Source: Oscillospiraceae bacterium
Lineage (GTDB): Bacteria; Bacillota; Clostridia; Oscillospirales; Oscillospiraceae
Assembly (NCBI GenBank): GCA_017524845.1
Contig: JAFXUU010000064.1
Span: forward strand, 1 to 51,268
DNA length: 51,268 nucleotides
Direction: 5' to 3'
Shown: piece after piece, positions 1 to 8,219 of the stretch
Layout of the letters: every line of letters begins with the position of its first letter
Position numbering within the stretch: position 1 is the stretch's first letter
The notes under the pieces: model-generated
The model's database searches: none
What the model saw: the letters and a program-made list of their open reading frames with translations, nothing else
What the model was told of the DNA's origin: nothing
Made by a program: the position numbers and the translations under genes

Positions 1-1868
1 GAAACGATGATGCTGTTGCCCGTGCTCTCCTGGTTGTTCAGCCGCTGCAGCTCGCTGGGATAGATGAGCGGCCGCACCTGGGTCTGGGTGGATACGCTTA
101 CGTCTCCGGCCTTGCTGCCCAGGCTGCTGCTGGTGCTGGTGGTCTTCACCGTCATATTGCCGCACATTTCGGAGAACATCTTGCAGGTTTCCGTATCGTT
201 GGAGCCGATGAACATCTTTACGCCGCAGTTGCCGATGACGATGTCCGCGATCTCCTTCCCGTACACGTTGGTGAGCTGCACGAAGCTCTGCACCACCATG
301 CTGAACCAGATCTTCCGGGACCGGCCCACGGTGATCATCTGGCCGAACTTGTCGATCTTCGGCATGTTGCCGAACTCATCCATGATGAAATAGATGTTGT
401 GGGGCAGGGTCTGGCCGGGGAGCCCCGTGGCGACCTTGATGAGCTTCTTGTAGGTGCTGAGAATGAACAGGCTGGCCAGAAAATGGCGGGTGTCCTTTTC
501 GTCGGGGATCTTCAGGAACAGGGCGGTTTTCTCGAAGGGGAAGTCCTCCGCCCGGATATCCGTGGCGCTGGTGAGGCCGCAGAGGCCCCGGTCGTTGAAA
601 ATGCTCATCTTGTCGAAGGTGATGGACATATAGGAGCCCAGGGTGGCCTCCGGCGCGGTGAGGACCTGGCGCGAGAGCTGGTAGGCCTGGCTGAGCTTGC
701 CCCGCCCCTCGAAATAATCCTTCAGGACCTTGTAATTGTCGTCGCTGTTGCCCAGGGCCTTGTTGACGTTGAAGAGGTTGAATTTCTCCCTGGTCATGCC
801 CAGCTCCGGATTTTCGCTGTCCTCCAGCATGGCCAGACAGGTCGCCGTCACGATGCTGCGGGCGCCCCGCTCCCAGAGGGGGTCCTTCTCGTTCTGGATG
901 GGGATCAGGCCGCCCACCAGGTCCTGCAGGTCTTCAAACAGCTCATCATAGATCTTCTGCCGGGCCAGGGATACATCGTCCCGGCAATGGGTGAGGTCGG
1001 TATAGGCGTTGCCGTTCCACTCTGCCCACCGCTCGCCGGGCTTTCCGTCGCCGTTCATCCGGCGCAGATCCGGGTAGTCGCCCATGCTGTCCAGATGCAT
1101 ACGGATGCCCTTCCCCAGGTTCACATACTCCTGGTAGGCGTCCCATATGGGCTCCAGCGGATTCCAGCGGCTGGAGGAATAGGTGTCGCGCAGGTCCAGC
1201 ACCAGGACCTTGTAGCCCCGGTCCTCCAGAAATTTGGAATGGAGGTCGAAGAGCTCGCCCTTGGGGTCCGTCATGATCATGCTGCTGCCGCAGTTGGTGG
1301 CGCCGATGAGCTGGATCATGGGATTGATGAAGGTGGTGGTCTTGCCGGAGCCGGTGGCGCCGATGACCAAAGCGTGGACGCCGGGCTTGAAGTTCCCCTC
1401 CAGCACGCCCTTCTTGTTCAGCACCGCTCTGGCGGGTACCCCGTCGTTTTTCATCTCGGGGAGAGTCTCATAGGTGAAGGGCGGAAAATACTTGTCCCGC
1501 TCCGCATCGGTGAGGAAGCGGCTGTTTTCCAGAGAGCCCTGTACGACGTCCTTATCCTCGCCCTTCCCCCCCAGCAGCCCCCGCCCCAAGCCGCCGGAGC
1601 TGCGGAAGCCGCCGTTGATGGCAAAGATGGCGGCAAACATGGCGGCGATCACGAAGGTGATGAGCCATGTGCTGGGCTCGATGAGCAGGCGCGGCCGGAA
1701 GCGCCAGGCCTCCCCCGCGATGGACGAGCCCAGGTTCTCCATCACGAAGCGCAGCACGACGCCCAGGACCAGGGAGCCGAGAACGATCCCGGCCATGTAG
1801 AGCGGCAGCGCAGTCTTGCCCAGCCCCTTGAGCTTTTCTGAAACGGCGGGAAAAAAACCTTTCGCCAT
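1..1868 (-). CDS. traG: TraG/VirD4-type conjugative coupling ATPase (C-terminus cut by window edge)
   Basis: Type IV secretion coupling protein that brings relaxase-bound DNA to the conjugation channel at the inner membrane. The minus-strand frame stays open for 622 codons and runs off the left edge, so the stop is not seen. The N-terminus has two hydrophobic segments (about residues 20-42 and 66-85). The Walker A motif GATGSGKTT has its lysine at residue 176. Motif MTDPKGE follows, and the Walker B motif is MDEFGN with its first Asp at residue 497. The ATG at 1868 is preceded by TAAGGAG. Known family: VirD4/TraG of Gram-positive integrative conjugative elements. The rest of the element should lie to the left. 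The next gene is divergent. The family call is firm; element type is not determinable here. Confidence 0.95.
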   Translation of the reverse strand, partial: MAKGFFPAVSEKLKGLGKTALPLYMAGIVLGSLVLGVVLRFVMENLGSSIAGEAWRFRPRLLIEPSTWLITFVIAAMFAAIFAINGGFRSSGGLGRGLLGGKGEDKDVVQGSLENSRFLTDAERDKYFPPFTYETLPEMKNDGVPARAVLNKKGVLEGNFKPGVHALVIGATGSGKTTTFINPMIQLIGATNCGSSMIMTDPKGELFDLHSKFLEDRGYKVLVLDLRDTYSSSRWNPLEPIWDAYQEYVNLGKGIRMHLDSMGDYPDLRRMNGDGKPGERWAEWNGNAYTDLTHCRDDVSLARQKIYDELFEDLQDLVGGLIPIQNEKDPLWERGARSIVTATCLAMLEDSENPELGMTREKFNLFNVNKALGNSDDNYKVLKDYFEGRGKLSQAYQLSRQVLTAPEATLGSYMSITFDKMSIFNDRGLCGLTSATDIRAEDFPFEKTALFLKIPDEKDTRHFLASLFILSTYKKLIKVATGLPGQTLPHNIYFIMDEFGNMPKIDKFGQMITVGRSRKIWFSMVVQSFVQLTNVYGKEIADIVIGNCGVKMFIGSNDTETCKMFSEMCGNMTVKTTSTSSSLGSKAGDVSVSTQTQVRPLIYPSELQRLNNQESTGNSIIV

Positions 1869-2005
1869 GGCACGATACTCCTTAACAGCATTGAGCGGAT
1901 TATGACCCATATATATTCTAAATGTTGGAAACGACAATGCAACAAAACGGGGAAATCGGCATAAAAACAGCATGAAGCCGGTTCGGGACCTGCCGGCGGA
2001 GTTGT

Positions 2006-2033
2006 GCTATAATGGAAACTGTAATATTATAGC
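2006..2033 (+). promoter_or_regulatory. -10 element within an 8-bp inverted repeat ahead of the XRE-receiver gene
   Basis: GCTATAAT (2006-2013) and ATTATAGC (2026-2033) are perfect inverted arms 12 nt apart. The left arm contains a consensus TATAAT (2008-2013), with no convincing -35. The right arm would lie just downstream of the start point. The downstream gene has an XRE DNA-binding domain, so an autoregulatory operator is plausible but inferred. Confidence 0.5.
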
Positions 2034-2054
2034 ATTTCAGAGGTGAAGGGCACG

Positions 2055-2663
2055 ATGAACGGCAGCACCATCGGTGAAGTGATCACCGCACTGCGCGTCA
2101 AGAACCGCATGTCCCAGAAGGACCTGGCAGACAGCCTGTATGTCGACCAGAGTACGGTATCCCGCTGGGAGCGGGGCGTCCGTTTTCCGGATACGGAGCT
2201 GATCGAGAAAATGGCGACCCGCTTCGGCGTGGACGCCTCCGTGCTGTTCGCCGCGCCGATGAACCGTCCGGAGCTGCCGCAGATCATCGTGGTGGAGGAT
2301 GAGCCGGTCCTGCTGCAGGATTTCTGCGGTACCGTCAGCGAAACGCTGCCGGATTCCGCCGTGCATCCCTTCCGCTGGGCGTCGGATGCCCTGGCCTTCG
2401 CGAAGACGCAGCGGGTAGACCTCGCGTTTCTGGACATTGAGCTGGTGGGGGGCAACGGAATCGATCTGGCCAGAGGCCTGCTCCTGTGCCGGCCCCGATG
2501 CAACGTCGTCTTCCTAACCAGCCATCCGGAATACGCCCGGGAGGCCCTGGACCTTTTTTGCAGCGGGTATGTCATGAAGCCTCTCACCCCCGCCAAGATC
2601 AGGGAGCAGACGGCCCACCTTCGGTATCCTGTCCCCGGCCTGGGGGTGCCTGAGCATGAATGA
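2055..2663 (+). CDS. Response regulator with N-terminal XRE HTH and C-terminal receiver
   Basis: A 202-residue regulator with an unusual domain order. Residues 5-62 form a Cro/CI-type helix-turn-helix (MSQKDLADSLYVDQSTVSRWERG). From residue 77 a receiver domain follows: the acidic pair is in IIVVEDEP, the phospho-acceptor is D127 in FLDIE, the conserved Thr is in FLTSHPE, and the Lys is in VMKPL. In most response regulators the receiver comes first. The ATG at 2055 is chosen because AGAGGTGA lies about 8 nt upstream; an in-frame GTG at 2043 sits inside that site. The stop overlaps the kinase gene (kinase ATG at 2656), so the two are translationally coupled partners. Target genes are not shown by the sequence; the inverted repeat at 2006-2033 could be its own operator. 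Confidence 0.88.
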   Translation: MNGSTIGEVITALRVKNRMSQKDLADSLYVDQSTVSRWERGVRFPDTELIEKMATRFGVDASVLFAAPMNRPELPQIIVVEDEPVLLQDFCGTVSETLPDSAVHPFRWASDALAFAKTQRVDLAFLDIELVGGNGIDLARGLLLCRPRCNVVFLTSHPEYAREALDLFCSGYVMKPLTPAKIREQTAHLRYPVPGLGVPEHE

Positions 2664-4491
2664 CCGTCCTTCTCCTCCCGCCGGAGGGTGGAACGTCCGC
2701 CGGCTGCTTGCCGTTCCGGCCGCGCTCGGCCTCCTTCTCGTCCTGCTCGTGTACCTCCGGCCCGGTATGTGGGTCTATGCCAGCGCAGCCTACTCCTTCC
2801 TTCCCATGCAGCCCGAAAGCGTCGAGGAATATCCGGGGGATAACGGGGAGACTGCCCGAAGCTATACCTTCACCGTGCCCGACGGGGCGATCATGCGCAG
2901 AGGTCTGCGCTTCTCCGTCTATCTGCAGCACTGCTATGTGAAGGTCTGGTTGGACGGCGAGCTGCAATACTCCTCCTGGGAAGAGAGCGGCCGCCACATC
3001 GGCAGGACGCCGGGCAATTACTGGGTCACGCCTCCCCTCCGCTCCGACTATGCGGGAAAGAAGCTGCGAATCGAGATCACGCCGGTCTACGGCAGATCGT
3101 GGACCCCGACTCCCTCCCGGCTGATCCTTGTGCCCGAAGCGGCCCGGCCCGATGAACCGCAGTTCCTGCTCATCGACCACGGACAGCTCCTGACCCGGCT
3201 CGTCCTGCCCATGGATCTTCCCGTTCTGGTGGTGGGCATGTTCATCCTGATCGCCGGGGTGTTCCTCGCGCCGTTCGGCCTCGGCGCGAAGCTGGAGCGC
3301 CTGGACAGAGCCCGCCTGTTCTACCTCGGGGCCCTTGCCTTCACGGCCGCCCTGTGGAACCTCAGCCAGCTGCCTTCTCTGCTCCTGGCTCTGGATGTCT
3401 ACGGGCTGCACAAGGCCATCTGGTATCTCGGCGCCTGCGCCTACTTGATGCTGCCCCTGTTCATGCTGCTGTTTATCGACAGCCTGCACGGGGGAAAGAC
3501 GAACCGCGCGGCCTTCTGCGTATGCCTCGGCAGCGCGGTATTGCTTCTGATCCTGCAATTCCTTGGGCTCTGCGATCTGTATGAGACCATGTACTGGCAC
3601 GGGCTTCTGAGCGCGGTTCTCCTGCTGGTCTGCGTCTTCGCGGCCCGGCCGCGGGGCCGGGAGATCCTATGGCTGTTCCCCTTCCCGCTGGCCCTGGGAG
3701 CGGACCTCATCCTGGTCCGAGTCACCGGCTCGGCCCGCTTTGCGGCCGCTTCCCTGCTGTGGGTCGCGCTCAATTTGTGCTTACGGGACGCCGGCTTCGT
3801 CAGCGAGGCCTTCAGCCGGGAGCGGCAGCTCCGTCAGCAGGAAAAGGAGCTGTACGACCTGCGCCTCCGGGCGCTGACACAGCAAATCCGCCCGCATTTC
3901 ATATACAACACCCTGAGTTCGATCTATGCGCTGTGCAAAAACGGTTCTCCCCGCACTCTGCCGGTGATCGAGAGCTTTCTCGACTATCTCCAGGCGAATT
4001 ATACCGCGATCTCCCAGGAGAAGCCGATCCCCTTCGCGGAGGAGCTTCGGCACATAAAAGCCTATCTCGGTGTAGAGGCCGTGCGCTATGACGGGCTGCT
4101 GGAGGTGGAATACGACACGCCCCACACGGAATTCCGCCTGCCCCCCCTTACCCTGCAGCCCATCGTGGAAAACGCCGTCAAGCACGGCATGAGCCGGGAA
4201 CACGCCATTCTCCTCATCACGGTCCGGACCCGCAAAACCGGGGAGGGCAGCCAGATCGTCATTGAGGACAACGGACCCGGCTTTGCTCCCGAACAGGAGC
4301 CCTGGACCCGGGAGGGCGGTGCGGAGCAGACGCAGGAGAACTGCATCGGGCTGAACAACGTCCGGGGGCGTCTGGAGCTCGTCTGCGGCGGCAGTCTCGC
4401 CATCACGCCCCGCCCCGGCGGCGGTACCGTCGTCACCGTCTGCATCCCGGATCCCTCACGGCGCCCCACGCTCTCCGACGGTTCTGCCTGA
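2656..4491 (+). CDS. LytS/YehU-type membrane sensor histidine kinase
   Basis: A 611-residue sensor kinase and presumed partner of the overlapping XRE-receiver gene. One membrane segment (about 16-36) is followed by an extracytoplasmic beta-rich domain (about 45-175, resembling 7TMR-DISM extracellular modules) and roughly six membrane helices (about 190-370). A short coiled coil then leads to the His_kinase (PF06580) signature RPHFIYNTLSSI, with the phospho-acceptor His at residue 414. The HATPase domain shows PIVENAVKHG, EDNGPGF and GIGLNNVRGRL-like motifs (here CIGLNNVRGRL). This family usually pairs with LytTR regulators; pairing with an XRE-receiver is less usual. The ligand is unknown. 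The 150 bases after the stop contain nothing recognisable before the feo promoter. Confidence 0.9.
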   Translation: MNDRPSPPAGGWNVRRLLAVPAALGLLLVLLVYLRPGMWVYASAAYSFLPMQPESVEEYPGDNGETARSYTFTVPDGAIMRRGLRFSVYLQHCYVKVWLDGELQYSSWEESGRHIGRTPGNYWVTPPLRSDYAGKKLRIEITPVYGRSWTPTPSRLILVPEAARPDEPQFLLIDHGQLLTRLVLPMDLPVLVVGMFILIAGVFLAPFGLGAKLERLDRARLFYLGALAFTAALWNLSQLPSLLLALDVYGLHKAIWYLGACAYLMLPLFMLLFIDSLHGGKTNRAAFCVCLGSAVLLLILQFLGLCDLYETMYWHGLLSAVLLLVCVFAARPRGREILWLFPFPLALGADLILVRVTGSARFAAASLLWVALNLCLRDAGFVSEAFSRERQLRQQEKELYDLRLRALTQQIRPHFIYNTLSSIYALCKNGSPRTLPVIESFLDYLQANYTAISQEKPIPFAEELRHIKAYLGVEAVRYDGLLEVEYDTPHTEFRLPPLTLQPIVENAVKHGMSREHAILLITVRTRKTGEGSQIVIEDNGPGFAPEQEPWTREGGAEQTQENCIGLNNVRGRLELVCGGSLAITPRPGGGTVVTVCIPDPSRRPTLSDGSA

Positions 4492-4643
4492 AGCGCGCAG
4501 ACATTCCCTGCAGAGGGTCCGTTTCCCCGGACAGACCGACAGCAAAAAAGCGCCCGGCAAAGCGGCGCATGGCAATGGCGCTCGCAGAATTCCGCGGACA
4601 AACGGGACTGACCGTTGTTTTTCTAAAATCTTGCAAAAAGCCC

Positions 4644-4700
4644 TTGACAGGTTAGCAAACGATAACTATAATGGCACCGTAAGTTAGCGATTACTAACTT
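4644..4700 (+). promoter_or_regulatory. feo promoter with two DtxR/IdeR-like operators
   Basis: A perfect sigma-A promoter: TTGACA (4644-4649), 17-bp spacer, TATAAT (4667-4672). The spacer holds GTTAGCAAACGATAAC (4651-4666). Just past the expected start point lies the perfect 7-6-7 inverted repeat AAGTTAGCGATTACTAACTT (4681-4700). Both fit GTTAG-N6-(C/A)TAAC. The symmetry and context suggest a DtxR-family iron repressor, but no dtxR gene is in the window, so the regulator is inferred. Confidence 0.85.
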
Positions 4701-4751
4701 AAAAAAGCGGGATCGGGGCTCTCCCCTTCCCGTCACAAAGGGAGGAAACGT

Positions 4752-4964
4752 ATGATGCCACTGGTATTGGCGGAGCCCGGTGAGGAGCAGATCATCAAAA
4801 AAGTAGGCGGCAATCAGGAACTGCGGCAGCATCTGGCAGACATGGGCTTCGTCCCCGGCGGCGGCGTCACCGTGGTCAGCACCATCGGCGGCAACGTCAT
4901 CGTCCGGGTCAAGGAATCCAGGGTCGCCATCAGCAAGGAAATGGCGCAGAAGATCATGGTCTGA
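4752..4964 (+). CDS. feoA: FeoA-type ferrous iron transport accessory protein (first copy)
   Basis: A 70-residue FeoA protein with an SH3-like beta-barrel. The central signature ELRQHLADMGFVPGGGVTVV and the closing VRVKESRVAISKEMAQKI are typical of the family. FeoA is cytoplasmic and works with the FeoB Fe(II) permease, probably through its GTPase domain. This is the first gene of the iron operon, about 80 nt after the predicted transcript start, with GGGAGG upstream of ATG-ATG (4752/4755; either could be used). A second FeoA follows 29 nt downstream. Two tandem feoA genes are common in Clostridia. Low-iron induction is inferred from the operators. Confidence 0.93.
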   Translation: MMPLVLAEPGEEQIIKKVGGNQELRQHLADMGFVPGGGVTVVSTIGGNVIVRVKESRVAISKEMAQKIMV

Positions 4965-4993
4965 TCGCGCTGTATTACGAGGGAGGGAAAAGC

Positions 4994-5221
4994 ATGACGA
5001 CGAATCTGAAGGAAGTGAAGGTCGGGGCGACCTGCACCGTGAAGAAGCTCCACGGCGAAGGCGCGGTGAAGCGCCGAATCATGGACATGGGCCTCACCAA
5101 GGGCGTGGAGGTCTTCGTCCGCAAGGTGGCCCCCCTGGGCGACCCCATGGAGCTGACTGTCCGGGGCTACGAGCTGAGCATACGCAAGGCCGATGCGGAG
5201 ATGGTCGAAGTCGAACTGTGA
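4994..5221 (+). CDS. feoA: FeoA-type ferrous iron transport accessory protein (second copy)
   Basis: A 75-residue FeoA-domain protein. Its RRIMDMGLTKGVEVFVRK core and the final VRGYELSIRKADAEMVEV are the standard FeoA pattern. GAGGGAGGG stands a few nucleotides upstream of the ATG. It diverges from the upstream copy at most positions, so this is an old duplication or two functional types rather than a recent repeat. The GC-rich hairpin and third operator that follow separate it from feoB. Confidence 0.93.
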   Translation: MTTNLKEVKVGATCTVKKLHGEGAVKRRIMDMGLTKGVEVFVRKVAPLGDPMELTVRGYELSIRKADAEMVEVEL

Positions 5222-5266
5222 TTTTTCACGAGGCGCATGTCCCCGCGAAAAAGGATTCCTGCTTTC

Positions 5267-5286
5267 TTCGCGCCTGCGGGCGCGAA
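5267..5286 (+). other. 8-bp perfect hairpin between feoA and feoB
   Basis: TTCGCGCC-TGCG-GGCGCGAA, a perfect stem with a tetraloop, not followed by a T-run. It may act as an RNA processing or stability element separating feoA from feoB expression. Function is inferred. Confidence 0.5.
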
Positions 5287-5348
5287 CTCTGCGAGGCTTC
5301 GTTTTCGATCTGAGTCGAACTATGACTCGGCTTTATTTTTGCACGTCG

Positions 5349-5364
5349 GTTAGCTTATACTAAC
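5349..5364 (+). promoter_or_regulatory. Third iron-operator-like repeat, overlapping a possible feoB promoter
   Basis: GTTAGCTTATACTAAC has the same GTTAG-N6-CTAAC architecture as the sites ahead of feoA. It contains TATACT (5356-5361), which could be a -10 element, with only a weak TTTATT about 17 bp upstream. It lies 20 bp ahead of the feoB start, so feoB may have its own iron-controlled promoter. Confidence 0.6.
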
Positions 5365-5383
5365 TTGTTAAGGGAGAATGGTT

Positions 5384-7669
5384 ATGGAAGTGAAGATCGC
5401 CCTGGCGGGCAACCCCAACAGCGGCAAGACGACGCTGTTCAACGCCCTCACCGGTTCCACCCAGTACGTGGGAAACTGGCCCGGCGTCACGGTGGAGAAA
5501 AAAGTGGGCAAGTTGAAAAAACACGATGACGTGACCATCACCGACCTGCCCGGCATCTATTCTCTGTCCCCCTATACGCTGGAGGAGGTGGTGGCCCGGA
5601 ATTATCTGATCGATCAGCGCCCCGATGCCATCCTGAACATCGTGGACGGCACGAACCTGGAGCGGAACCTCTACCTCACCACCCAGCTCACGGAGCTGGG
5701 CATCCCCGTGGTGGTGGCCGTGAACATGATGGACCTGGTGCGGAAAAAGGGAGACAGCATCAACATAAAGGAGCTGTCCCGGCAGCTGGGCTGCAAGGTG
5801 CTGGAGATCTCCGCGCTGAAAGGCGAGGGCGTCCAGGAAGCCGCCGAAGCTGCCATCGAGGCGGCCAAGGGCGGCGGGACCGTACCCCAGCACAAGTTCT
5901 CCGGCCCGGTGGACCACGCCATCGCCCACATCGAGGAAGCGGCCCTCCACGGGCTGCCCGAGGAGCAGCAGCGGTGGTACGCCGTGAAGATCTTCGAACG
6001 GGACGAAAAGGTGCTGGAAAAGCTGAACATCGACAAGGATGTTCTGGCACACATCGAGAAGGACATCAAGGCCGCCGAGGCGGAGCTGGAGGACGACGCG
6101 GAGAGCATCATCACCAACGAGCGCTACGTCTACATCGCCCAGATGCTGAAGGGCATCTATAAGAAAAAGGAAGTCCATAAGCTCAGCAATTCCGACAAGA
6201 TCGACCGGATCGTCACCAACCGCATTCTGGCACTGCCCATCTTCGCCGCGGTCATGTACCTGGTCTACGCCCTGAGCATGGGCGCGCCCATCGGGGACGG
6301 GGGCATCTCCATCGGCACCTTCCTCACGGACTGGGCAAACGATACCCTGGGCGGCGCCTGGCTCACAGACGGTTCCCGGGCCCTCCTGGAGGGCTGGGGC
6401 GTCGCCGGCTGGCTGGTGGGCCTCATTTCCGACGGCATCTGCGCCGGCGTCGGCGCGGTGCTGGGCTTCGTACCCCAGATGCTGGTGCTGTTCCTGCTGC
6501 TGGCCATCCTGGAGGACTGCGGCTATATGGCCCGGATCGCCTTCATCATGGACCGCATCTTCCGCAAGTTCGGGCTGAGCGGCAAGAGCTTCATCCCCAT
6601 GCTCGTCGGCACGGGCTGCGGCGTCCCCGGCGTCATGGCCTCCCGCACCATTGAGAACGAGCGGGACCGGCGCATGACCATCATGACCACCTGCTTCATC
6701 CCCTGCGGGGCGAAGATGCCCATCATCGGCCTCATCGCAGGCGCCCTCTTCGGCGGCAGCACCTGGATCGCCGTCAGCGCCTACTTCATCGGCGTGGGGG
6801 CCATCATCGTCTCCGGCATCATGCTGAAGAAGACCAAGATGTTTGCGGGAGACCCTGCCCCCTTCGTCATGGAGCTGCCCGCCTACCACGCCCCCAGCAT
6901 CGGGAACGTGCTGCGGAGCATGTGGGAGCGGGGCTGGAGCTTCATCAAGCGCGCGGGCACCGTTATTCTCCTGAGCAGCATCGTCATCTGGGCTCTCAGC
7001 AGCCTGGGCGGCGTCAACGGCCGCTTCGGCATGGTGGAGGAGCTCTATGAGGACGAGGATCTGGTGACGGAGGAATACGTGGTTTCCGTTGCGGACCGGA
7101 TGGGCATCGACCCCGGCGAGGTCACCCCCATGGACGATTCCATCCTGGCGGGCGTGGGCAACGCGGTGAGCTTTGTTTTCAAGCCCCTGGGCTTCGGTTC
7201 CTGGCGGCCCACCGTGGCTACGGTCACGGGCCTGGTGGCCAAGGAGGAAGTGGTCAGCACCTTCGGTGTCCTGTATAACTACGACGATGCGGACGGAGAG
7301 GAAGAGCTGGAGGAGAACGGCGACCAGATCTGGGATAACGTCGCCGCGGACTTCGGGACCTTCTCTGGCGGACACGGGATGCTGGCGGCCTTCGCCTTCA
7401 TGCTCTTCAACCTCCTCTGCGCCCCCTGCTTCGCGGCCATGGGCGCCATCAAGCGGGAAATGAACAATGCCAAGTGGACCTGGTTTGCCATCGGCTATAT
7501 GTGCGTGTTCGCCTACGTCATCGCCCTGATCGTGTATCAGCTGGGTCTGCTCTTCACCGGCGGCGTCCAGATCGTCGGGCTGATCGTGGCCGCGGCTCTG
7601 CTGGCCTTCCTGCTTTACATGCTGTTCCGTCCCTATAAGGAAGCGCAGAAGCTGACGGTGAAAGCCTGA
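5384..7669 (+). CDS. feoB: FeoB ferrous iron transporter
   Basis: A 761-residue Fe(II) permease, typical length for the family. The N-terminal G domain shows G1 GNPNSGKT (residues 9-16), the switch threonines in the following loop, G3 DLPG and G4 NMMD. A helical GDI-like region follows. The membrane part contains the two gate regions, including CGYMARIAFIMD with the nearby GTGCGVPG motif, and later FIPCGAKMPI. The acidic insert around residues 555-570 and the later GLVAKEEVVST are normal for FeoB. The ATG at 5384 is chosen over the in-frame ATG at 5378 because AGGGAG (5371-5376) is properly spaced only for 5384. It follows two feoA genes and precedes a Cys-rich membrane peptide. Confidence 0.97.
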   Translation: MEVKIALAGNPNSGKTTLFNALTGSTQYVGNWPGVTVEKKVGKLKKHDDVTITDLPGIYSLSPYTLEEVVARNYLIDQRPDAILNIVDGTNLERNLYLTTQLTELGIPVVVAVNMMDLVRKKGDSINIKELSRQLGCKVLEISALKGEGVQEAAEAAIEAAKGGGTVPQHKFSGPVDHAIAHIEEAALHGLPEEQQRWYAVKIFERDEKVLEKLNIDKDVLAHIEKDIKAAEAELEDDAESIITNERYVYIAQMLKGIYKKKEVHKLSNSDKIDRIVTNRILALPIFAAVMYLVYALSMGAPIGDGGISIGTFLTDWANDTLGGAWLTDGSRALLEGWGVAGWLVGLISDGICAGVGAVLGFVPQMLVLFLLLAILEDCGYMARIAFIMDRIFRKFGLSGKSFIPMLVGTGCGVPGVMASRTIENERDRRMTIMTTCFIPCGAKMPIIGLIAGALFGGSTWIAVSAYFIGVGAIIVSGIMLKKTKMFAGDPAPFVMELPAYHAPSIGNVLRSMWERGWSFIKRAGTVILLSSIVIWALSSLGGVNGRFGMVEELYEDEDLVTEEYVVSVADRMGIDPGEVTPMDDSILAGVGNAVSFVFKPLGFGSWRPTVATVTGLVAKEEVVSTFGVLYNYDDADGEEELEENGDQIWDNVAADFGTFSGGHGMLAAFAFMLFNLLCAPCFAAMGAIKREMNNAKWTWFAIGYMCVFAYVIALIVYQLGLLFTGGVQIVGLIVAAALLAFLLYMLFRPYKEAQKLTVKA

Positions 7670-7684
7670 AGGAACACATCTCTC

Positions 7685-7726
7685 GGCGGCGCTGCGCGGT
7701 TTTCTCACTTTCCCCACAGCGCCGCC
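7685..7726 (+). other. 10-bp perfect hairpin between feoB and the Cys-rich peptide gene
   Basis: GGCGGCGCTG (7685-7694) pairs perfectly with CAGCGCCGCC (7717-7726). There is no T-run, so this is more likely a stabiliser or attenuator than a terminator. It immediately precedes the SD of the next gene. Confidence 0.55.
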
Positions 7727-7748
7727 CTCCATGAAAGGAAGCGATCCT

Positions 7749-7943
7749 ATGTCGGCATGGATTTCCGCGAATCTCATCAACATCGTGCTTACAGCCGCGA
7801 TCGTGCTGATCGTGGGGCTGCTCATCTTCGTAACGGTCCGCGACAAAAGGGCGGGCAAAAGCTCCTGCGGCGGCAGCTGCGGCAGCTGCAGCGCCTGCGG
7901 CGGCTGTCATATGGAAAAAAGAACTTCGCCGGAAAACAGGTAA
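7749..7943 (+). CDS. FeoB-associated Cys-rich membrane peptide
   Basis: A 64-residue peptide. One hydrophobic helix (about 8-29, NIVLTAAIVLIVGLLIFV) is followed by a basic stretch and a Cys/Gly cluster (SSCGGSCGSCSACGGC). It matches the pattern of the FeoB-associated Cys-rich membrane protein family (PF12669), which recurs after feoB in Firmicutes and may dock or pass iron at the membrane. The exact role is not established. The ATG at 7749 fits AAAGGAAG (7734-7741); an ATG at 7731 would overlap that site. It is the last gene before a clear terminator. Confidence 0.85.
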   Translation: MSAWISANLINIVLTAAIVLIVGLLIFVTVRDKRAGKSSCGGSCGSCSACGGCHMEKRTSPENR

Positions 7944-7948
7944 TGAAC

Positions 7949-7994
7949 AGCACCCGCAGATCTGCGTCATGCGCGGCTCTGCGGGTGCTTTTTT
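7949..7994 (+). terminator. Rho-independent terminator of the feo operon
   Basis: AGCACCCGCAGA (7949-7960) pairs perfectly with TCTGCGGGTGCT (7978-7989), a 12-bp stem, and runs into six Ts (7989-7994). It sits six nt after the Cys-rich peptide gene. Confidence 0.93.
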
Positions 7995-8061
7995 GCATGG
8001 GCGGTCAGACCGCCTCGCATATTTCTCCCTTCCCGCCGCCCTCACATAAGGGCGGCGATAT

Positions 8062-8165
8062 CTTTTTCAAAGAAAGCCGATCGCTGGTGGGGTCGCAGCG
8101 CTTCACCGCGCTGCCCTCCCGGTCCACCGGGAACTTGGTGAAGTTCCGCTTGTCTTTATAGTGTA
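8062..8165 (-). pseudogene. Glutathione-peroxidase C-terminal remnant
   Basis: Read on the minus strand, this stretch gives RNFTKFPVDREGSAVKRCDPTSD. It lines up with the conserved C-terminal block of bacterial glutathione peroxidases (WNFTKFLVDREGNVV-R-AP). No start codon or upstream catalytic domain is present, and the frame before it is not GPx-like. The open frame then runs through unrelated sequence to a TGA. It is a gene fragment left after deletion or transfer. Identification rests on about 20 residues recalled from the family. Confidence 0.6.
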
Positions 8166-8219
8166 TTCTGTGCCGATCGGCGGCATTTCCTTTCCGCTTA
8201 AACTGGTCAAAAATCAGGC

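Noticed and set aside
399-1841. A plus-strand open frame of 480 codons opposite the coupling protein gene
   Set aside because: The minus strand encodes VirD4 motifs throughout; the plus-strand product has no features.
5360-7858. A minus-strand open frame of 832 codons opposite feoB
   Set aside because: FeoB motifs on the plus strand are unambiguous; the antisense product is low-complexity.
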